A stretch of 64,000 nucleotides of DNA from ASV31 sp965229765. GTDB lineage: Bacteria > Pseudomonadota > Alphaproteobacteria > Rhodobacterales > Rhodobacteraceae. This document shows, one piece after another, positions 59,356-64,000 of this stretch. The stretch lies in the NCBI GenBank assembly GCA_965229765.1, contig CBDDJT010000002.1, positions 1-64,000 of the forward strand. The letters are read 5' to 3'. Each line of letters opens with the position of its first letter. Position 1 is the stretch's first letter. The position numbers were made by a program, and so were the translations under genes. Below the pieces are notes generated by a model. The model searched no databases. It had not been told where the DNA came from and was given only the letters and a program-made list of their open reading frames with translations.

Positions 59356-60630
59356 TTGCAGAGCCATGACCGGCACGTGACCCGTGCCTGGGTGCTGCAC
59401 CCCGACATCAAGAGCGATCCTGACCGCCGCGCCGCCGGGCCGGCGCTTGAGGAAGCCGTGTCTCTGGCCGCGGCGCTTCCGGATCTGGACGTGGTGGGAT
59501 CCGAGGTGGTGCGACTGCCGCGTCCGCACCCCGGGGCTCTGTTCGGGTCGGGCAAGCTGGAGGAACTGGCCGAACGGTTCCGCGAAGCCGAGGTGGAGCT
59601 TGTGCTGGTGGACGGCCCGGTGTCGCCGGTTCAGCAGCGCAACCTGGAGAAGGAATGGAAGGTCAAGCTTCTGGACCGGACCGGCCTGATCCTTGAAATC
59701 TTTTCGGACCGGGCCCGCACGCGCGAGGGCGTCTTGCAGGTCGAGATGGCGGCGCTGAGTTATCAGCGGACGCGGCTGGTGCGGGCATGGACCCACCTGG
59801 AGCGTCAGCGCGGTGGACTGGGCTTCGTCGGCGGGCCGGGGGAAACCCAGATCGAGGCGGACCGGCGCGCCATCGACGACCAGCTGACGCGGCTGCGCCG
59901 ACAGCTGGAAAAGGTGGTCAAGACCCGCACGCTGCACAGGGCTGCGCGCAAGAAGGTGCCGTTCCCGGTCGTCGCGCTGGTGGGCTATACCAACGCGGGC
60001 AAGTCGACGCTTTTCAACCGCGTCACCGGGGCCGATGTGATGGCCAAGGACATGCTGTTCGCCACGCTTGACCCGACGATGCGGGCCATCGGGCTGCCGG
60101 GCGGACAGAAGGTGATCCTGTCGGACACGGTCGGTTTCATCTCTGACCTGCCCACGCAACTTGTGGCGGCCTTTCGCGCCACGCTGGAAGAGGTGCTGGA
60201 GGCCGATCTTATCCTGCACGTGCGTGACATCAGCCATCCCGACAGCGATGCACAGGCCGCCGACGTGGAGGCGATTCTGTCAGCGCTTGGCATTGCCGAG
60301 GACACACCGGTGTTCGAGGTCTGGAACAAGACCGACCGGCTGGATCCCGAGCGTCAGGCGGCGGTGACCGCGCAGGCGACGCGAACCGAGGGGTTGTTCG
60401 CGCTGTCGGCCGTGACCGGCGAAGGTGTGGCGGCGTTGATCGAGGCGGTCGCGGCGCAGGTGGACGGCGTGCGAAGCGAACAGCGCCTTCACCTTGGCTT
60501 TGCCGAGGGCAAGCGCCGCGCATGGCTGCACCAGCAGGGCATCGTTACCGAAGAGACCGAGAGCGAAGACGGCTTTGACCTTGTGGTGCTCTGGACGGCG
60601 CGTCAGGAGCGGCAGTTCGCCGGGTTGTGA
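59356..60630 (+). CDS. hflX: Ribosome-splitting GTPase HflX
   Basis: 424 residues from TTG 59356 (AAGGTG ten bases upstream, inside the hfq end); a GTG at 59377 would remove seven residues. N-terminal HflX domain (ALPDLDVVGSEVVRLPRPHPGALFGSGKLEELAERFRE), middle RTRLVRAWTHLERQRGGLGFVGGPGETQIEADRR, and G domain VALVGYTNAGKST, SDTVGFISDLPTQLVAAF, NKTD. It rescues stalled ribosomes under stress. Translation is probably coupled to hfq. Confidence 0.94.
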   Translation: MQSHDRHVTRAWVLHPDIKSDPDRRAAGPALEEAVSLAAALPDLDVVGSEVVRLPRPHPGALFGSGKLEELAERFREAEVELVLVDGPVSPVQQRNLEKEWKVKLLDRTGLILEIFSDRARTREGVLQVEMAALSYQRTRLVRAWTHLERQRGGLGFVGGPGETQIEADRRAIDDQLTRLRRQLEKVVKTRTLHRAARKKVPFPVVALVGYTNAGKSTLFNRVTGADVMAKDMLFATLDPTMRAIGLPGGQKVILSDTVGFISDLPTQLVAAFRATLEEVLEADLILHVRDISHPDSDAQAADVEAILSALGIAEDTPVFEVWNKTDRLDPERQAAVTAQATRTEGLFALSAVTGEGVAALIEAVAAQVDGVRSEQRLHLGFAEGKRRAWLHQQGIVTEETESEDGFDLVVLWTARQERQFAGL

Positions 60631-60694
60631 GGCGGGCGGGCGCCTTGCCGGGGCAGCACGGGCGGCTAGGTCGTTGCGTGGAAAGGCGGGGCCA

Positions 60695-61093
60695 ATGACA
60701 GTTCTCATTCTCTACATCGTGACGGCGGGCGTGATCCTCATCGCCGACGCCATCGCGTTGCCGACCCTGATAAAGCCGGTGTTCGAGCGGCATGTCGGCG
60801 ACATCCTGGCCGATCCGATCCGTCTGGCCCCAGCGGCGGCGTTCTACCTGTTCTATGCGGGTGCGGTCGTCTGGTTGGTAAGCCTGCCCGCGCTGGAAGG
60901 CGGGGGGCTGCGGCAAGCGGCGATCAACGGGGCGGTACTGGGCGCGGCGGCCTATGGGACCTACGAATTCACCAACCTCGCCACGATCCGGGGGTGGAGC
61001 TGGCAGATGGTGGCGATCGACCTGACATGGGGGACGCTCTTGACAGCGGCGGCGGCGGTGGCGGGGGTCGCCGTGGCGCGGGCGGTGGGCTGA
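60695..61093 (+). CDS. DUF2177-family membrane protein
   Basis: 132 residues with four membrane helices: ILYIVTAGVILIADAIALPTLIKPVFERHVGDIL, APAAAFYLFYAGAVVWLVSLPAL, GAVLGAAAYGTYEFTNLATIRGWSWQMVAIDLTWGTLLTAAAAVAG. The YGTYEFTNLATI..W....V..D..WG motif is the DUF2177 signature. Function unknown. It is 64 bases downstream of hflX on the same strand and converges with the next gene. Confidence 0.85.
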   Translation: MTVLILYIVTAGVILIADAIALPTLIKPVFERHVGDILADPIRLAPAAAFYLFYAGAVVWLVSLPALEGGGLRQAAINGAVLGAAAYGTYEFTNLATIRGWSWQMVAIDLTWGTLLTAAAAVAGVAVARAVG

Positions 61094-61097
61094 CGGG

Positions 61098-61628
61098 TCA
61101 GACCGCCGACACGCACGGTTGCCAGCCTCGGCGAGACATGAGCCAGGCCCAGAGCCCGAAGAGGACGAAAAGCGCCTTGCTCAGCGCGGCGCCGTCGATC
61201 TTGGGAACGGCTGCGGGACCTCCGGCGATGGTCGCGGTCGCATAGTCGAAGAAACTCGCGGGATTGAGATCGCCGGAAATCGGACCCCCGCCGCCGCTTA
61301 CGGATTCGACGGTAACGGGACCGGGCACGGTGCCCCCAAGGTCGATCGCGAAGTCCACGAGGGGCTCGCCAATGTCGCTGGCGGTCCCGCCATCGAGCAG
61401 CAACTGGGTGATGATCTGACCGGCGAGGGCCGCGTCGCCCCACCACGGCTGGCTTTCAAGAAGCGCCACGTCCGTGTTGTAGCTCGTGTTGACCGATGTC
61501 AGCGTGTAGGTCACGCCCCCAACGGTCACGTCTACTGCAAGGGCCGGGGCGGGAAGGCACATGACCGACAGACCAAGGGCGGCGGCACGAAAGGACGCGG
61601 CAGGACGTCGGGACAGGCCTTCGAGCAT
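61098..61628 (-). CDS. VPEID-CTERM-like exported protein
   Basis: 176 residues. Signal peptide (ALGLSVMCLPAPALA), a Gly/Thr-rich secreted part, then a C-terminal sorting-like tail: VPKIDGAALSKALFVLFGLWAWLMSRRG, i.e. a short motif, a hydrophobic helix and a basic cluster. This has the layout of VPEID-CTERM sorting signals known in Rhodobacterales and processed by exosortase E; the Glu is Lys here. Such proteins are thought to be anchored or released at the cell surface. No exosortase is in this window. The ATG at 61628 is provisional. Confidence 0.6.
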   Translation of the reverse strand: MLEGLSRRPAASFRAAALGLSVMCLPAPALAVDVTVGGVTYTLTSVNTSYNTDVALLESQPWWGDAALAGQIITQLLLDGGTASDIGEPLVDFAIDLGGTVPGPVTVESVSGGGGPISGDLNPASFFDYATATIAGGPAAVPKIDGAALSKALFVLFGLWAWLMSRRGWQPCVSAV

Positions 61629-61905
61629 CGGTTGCGCTCACCACCATGAAACACGCCTTCCGGGACATGCCTGTTTTCTGTGCGAGTAGAACACTTTCGC
61701 CCGCAGCCGTGCGGATGCGGGCCGGGGGATGTCCGGTGGCGGTCTCGGGGACGTCCTTGCGGGGATGCCTGTGGGGGGCGGCGTGCTGCGGGTCCCTGTC
61801 GGGCCTGCGGCGGCTCTTTCGCGTCACACGAGGCGCGTGCGCTGGCCGCGTTGCCACGCGGCGCCTGTCATGCGGTGAATAACGATCCGGCCCGGGGGCC
61901 CGGGC
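61629..61905. other. Intergenic region between two minus-strand envelope genes
   Basis: No gene is supported. GGCCCGGG-GG-CCCGGGCC (61889-61906) is a strong hairpin touching the stop codon of the downstream YcbK-like gene, and a weak terminator candidate for it. Confidence 0.4.
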
Positions 61906-62475
61906 CTAGCGGCCCCAGCTGCGGACGGTGCCGCAATCCATGTGGACGAAGTTCGAGCTGGAGTAACGGCCGACGCCGCCCGCGCTGCAGGCGATTGCGG
62001 CGCGCGCCATCTGATCGACACTGCGCGATTCAAGCCGGAGATCGGCGGCCTGGCCCTTCATGTGGAGAGAGTTTCGCGCCACACCGCTGGAGCGGCTGCG
62101 CAGCATCGCGTTGGTTTCGGGCGAACGATAGCCCGAAAGCAGCATGTAAGGCTCTGTCACGTCGAGAAGTCTGTGCGCGGCGGCCATGATGTCGACGGTC
62201 CGGGCATCCATCCCGTAGGTCAGGTCATTGCGCCAGTCGCGCATGAAGTAATTCACTTCCTCCAGCGCGTCCTTGATGTATTCGCCCTCGACCCAGTAGA
62301 TCGAATGGATGCTTTCGCCGGTGCGTCCCGAGTACATCTTGATTCTGCGGATATCCCCCGCGCCGCGCAGCAATCCAAAGGCGTTGGAGTAGGTCGGGGC
62401 GGCAACAACCGCGGTGGCCGCGAATGCCCCAATTAACGCGCGACGGGTCAAGCCCGATGAGCCGGTCGATTTCAT
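61906..62475 (-). CDS. Tat-exported YcbK/DUF882 peptidase-like protein
   Basis: 189 residues. The N terminus GLTRRALIGAFAATAVVAAPTYSNA is a twin-arginine signal (T-R-R-A-L-I). The mature part is the DUF882/peptidase M15-like domain: YMLLSGYRSPETNAMLRSRSSGVARNSLHMKGQAADLRLESRSVDQMARAA and VGRYSSSNFVHMDCGTVRSW, with the zinc ligands His (SLHMKG), Asp (AADLR) and His (VHMDCG). YcbK relatives trim or bind peptidoglycan. It is divergent from the L,D-transpeptidase gene, a peptidoglycan cross-linking enzyme. Confidence 0.88.
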   Translation of the reverse strand: MKSTGSSGLTRRALIGAFAATAVVAAPTYSNAFGLLRGAGDIRRIKMYSGRTGESIHSIYWVEGEYIKDALEEVNYFMRDWRNDLTYGMDARTVDIMAAAHRLLDVTEPYMLLSGYRSPETNAMLRSRSSGVARNSLHMKGQAADLRLESRSVDQMARAAIACSAGGVGRYSSSNFVHMDCGTVRSWGR

Positions 62476-62784
62476 GCGTCCTGCGTCCCGTTTTCTGTCC
62501 GTCTGCCGCGACGTTGCGCGGCATCTGCCTCATCCCCAGGCGTGGGTTTTATGACACATGGAGAATGTTTTACCAACCCGCTTGTGTCCCTTCTGCCGCG
62601 CCCTGCCGGGCTATCGGCGAAATTCTGCTGAATCGCGATGAAGATTCGATGAAGACCGGTGTCGGCGGCCGGTGTGGCCCATGCGGAACAGACTGCGGAC
62701 TGGCGCAAATGTGATGGGTTTCACAGACGCTCGATGGTGTAACATCTACGTGAAAATCAGCTTTACCTTGACAGAGGGGAATCG
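62476..62784. other. Divergent control region of the two peptidoglycan genes
   Basis: 309 bases without a gene. It must hold promoters for both directions. A TTGACA at 62768 lies too close to the ATG at 62785 to serve as a -35 box. No repeat, operator or riboswitch is evident. Confidence 0.4.
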
Positions 62785-64000
62785 ATGTCCCAGACCGTGA
62801 ATGGCCGCCTATTCCTGACCGTTGGCTTCCTGTGTGTTGCGATGGGGGCGCTTTGGGCGCCCGCATCGGCCCGGGCACAGGTCACCCCTTTCATTCAGGC
62901 CGTGGCAGAGCAGGCCTCTGACAGCCGCGAACTGGCGGCGTTCTACCGTGACCGCCTGTACGCGCCGATCTGGACCGGCGATGATCCCGAGCACCGGGCC
63001 CGGCTTGCCGCGTTCCTGTCCGCGCTGGAGCGGGCCGGGGATCATGCACTGCCGGTTTCGGGCTATGACATCGACGCGCTGCGCGCCAGCCTGCGCAACA
63101 TCTCGACCGAGCGGCAGCTTGGCGAGGCAGAGGTGCGCCTGTCGCGGGCCTTTCTCGATTATGCTCACCACCTGACATCGGGCGTGCTGGTGCCAAGCCG
63201 CGTCGACAACGGCATAAAGCGTGAAGTCCCCATGCGCGACGGGGCCGAACTTCTGGCGGGCCTGCTTGGGCCGAACCCTGCCGGATACATCCGCTCGCTG
63301 GCGCCGCAAACCACGGAATACGCCCGCCTGATGCGGCTGCGGATGGAACTGATCGGCCAGATGCGCGAAGGCGGCTGGGGGCCGGGCGTGCCGGCAGGAT
63401 CGTTGCAGCCCGGGCAGAGCGGGCAGGCGGTGATCGCGCTGCGCAACCGTCTGATCGAGATGGGCTACATGGGCCGAAGCGCCACATCGGTGTACGATTC
63501 CGAGATCCAGGCTGCGGTACAATCGTTCCAGATCGCGCACGGGCTGGAGCCCGATGGCGTGGCCGGTGCCGGCACCATGCGCGAGATCAACCGCTCCATC
63601 GACGAGCGCCTGCCGTCGATCATCGTGGCGATGGAGCGCGAGCGCTGGCTGAACGTCGATCGCGGTGACCGGCACGTGCTGGTCAACCTGACCGATTTCA
63701 GCGCCGCCATCATCGATGACGGGCGCGAGCGTTTCCGCACACGGTCCGTCGTGGGCGCCAACACGTCGGACCGCAGAACCTACGAGTTCTCGGACGTGAT
63801 GGAGTACATGGAGATCAATCCGAACTGGAACCTGCCGCGGTCCATCTCGGTGTCGCAGTACATTCCCGCAATCATGGCCAATCCCGCGGCGGCAGGGCAC
63901 CTGCAACTGATCGACGGGCGCGGCAATGTGGTGCCGCGCAGTGTCCTGTCCACGGTCTCGGCGTCCTCGGCGGCGAACTTCCCGTTCGACCTGCGCCAGC
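62785..64000 (+). CDS. Murein L,D-transpeptidase (YcbB-like), truncated by the window end
   Basis: 405 codons are visible; the frame is open to the window edge. GAGGGGA precedes the ATG. A signal peptide (about 1-32: FLTVGFLCVAMGALWAPASARA) is followed by a YcbB scaffold domain (FYRDRLYAPIWTGDD...ALPVSGYDIDALRASL), a PG_binding_1 domain (about 205-265: PGQSGQAVIALRNRLIEMGYMG...IQAAVQSFQIAHGLEPDGVAGAGTM), and the start of the YkuD catalytic domain (VLVNLTDFSAAIIDDGRERFRTRSVVG...MEINPNWNLPRSI). The catalytic HxxxxxxxSxGC(I/V)R region lies beyond the window. It makes 3-3 peptidoglycan cross-links in the periplasm. Confidence 0.9.
   Translation, partial: MSQTVNGRLFLTVGFLCVAMGALWAPASARAQVTPFIQAVAEQASDSRELAAFYRDRLYAPIWTGDDPEHRARLAAFLSALERAGDHALPVSGYDIDALRASLRNISTERQLGEAEVRLSRAFLDYAHHLTSGVLVPSRVDNGIKREVPMRDGAELLAGLLGPNPAGYIRSLAPQTTEYARLMRLRMELIGQMREGGWGPGVPAGSLQPGQSGQAVIALRNRLIEMGYMGRSATSVYDSEIQAAVQSFQIAHGLEPDGVAGAGTMREINRSIDERLPSIIVAMERERWLNVDRGDRHVLVNLTDFSAAIIDDGRERFRTRSVVGANTSDRRTYEFSDVMEYMEINPNWNLPRSISVSQYIPAIMANPAAAGHLQLIDGRGNVVPRSVLSTVSASSAANFPFDLRQ

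Noticed and set aside
62768..62773. TTGACA before the L,D-transpeptidase gene as a -35 promoter box
   Set aside because: Only 11 bases separate it from the ATG, so no -10 box or leader could fit.

Overview
The window looks like a chromosomal segment of a high-GC alphaproteobacterium of the order Rhodobacterales (Roseobacter/Paracoccaceae group). The evidence is gene order and content: the dusB-ntrB-ntrC-ntrY-ntrX-trkA-trkH-hfq-hflX cluster, a chpT gene, DUF3553/DUF6456/DUF6477-type proteins, ribosomal protein L21 with a helix-hairpin-helix tail, a fused ispDF, and a VPEID-CTERM-like protein. No species can be named from the sequence alone.

Layout. (1) Positions 1-4200 are the end of a mobile island abutting the 3' end of a tRNA-Ser(CGA) gene (4201-4290, minus strand). 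It carries winged-helix proteins, a RecT-like protein, a possible capsid-like protein, a Mor-like activator and an XRE-like regulator, plus two clusters of palindromes and a duplicated leader sequence. (2) 4429-22500 is conserved housekeeping DNA: DUF2059, rplU-rpmA, a LysE transporter, a GNAT enzyme, obgE-proB-proA, chpT, ornithine-lipid genes olsBA (with a good CtrA-type site upstream), a ThiE-like protein, TfoX-like, trmJ, ctaA, an M32 carboxypeptidase, an enoyl-CoA hydratase, a thioesterase, speE-speD and rplM-rpsI. (3) 22258-26199 is an accessory block bounded by two 180-bp copies of the 3' end of rpsI. It holds a long gene-poor stretch, a lower-GC multidomain autotransporter-like surface protein, and a frameshifted IS110-family transposase remnant. 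(4) 26331-36564 is mostly minus-strand: a NeuD/PglD-like acyltransferase, a TetR regulator, PPK2, a lipoprotein hydrolase, an ATPase with metA, a FadL-like porin, an EamA transporter, a methyltransferase and guaA. (5) 36792-47002 holds an MttB-superfamily methyltransferase, DUF6477/DUF6456 proteins, a VIT transporter, lipA, two c-type cytochromes, hpt, a RatA/COQ10-like protein, MmgE/PrpD and a CinA-type amidase. (6) 46999-60630 holds pgpA and ispDF, then the nitrogen-regulation/potassium/Hfq cluster. (7) 60695-64000 holds cell-envelope genes: DUF2177, a VPEID-CTERM-like protein, a Tat-exported YcbK/DUF882 protein and a truncated L,D-transpeptidase.

The most unusual items are the duplicated rpsI 3' end flanking the accessory segment, the palindrome and repeat system of the tRNA-Ser island, four 11-bp-spaced repeats in the guaA-mttB divergent region, a TTAA-N7-TTAA site upstream of olsBA next to chpT, and NtrC and NtrX both lacking the sigma-54 GAFTGA loop.
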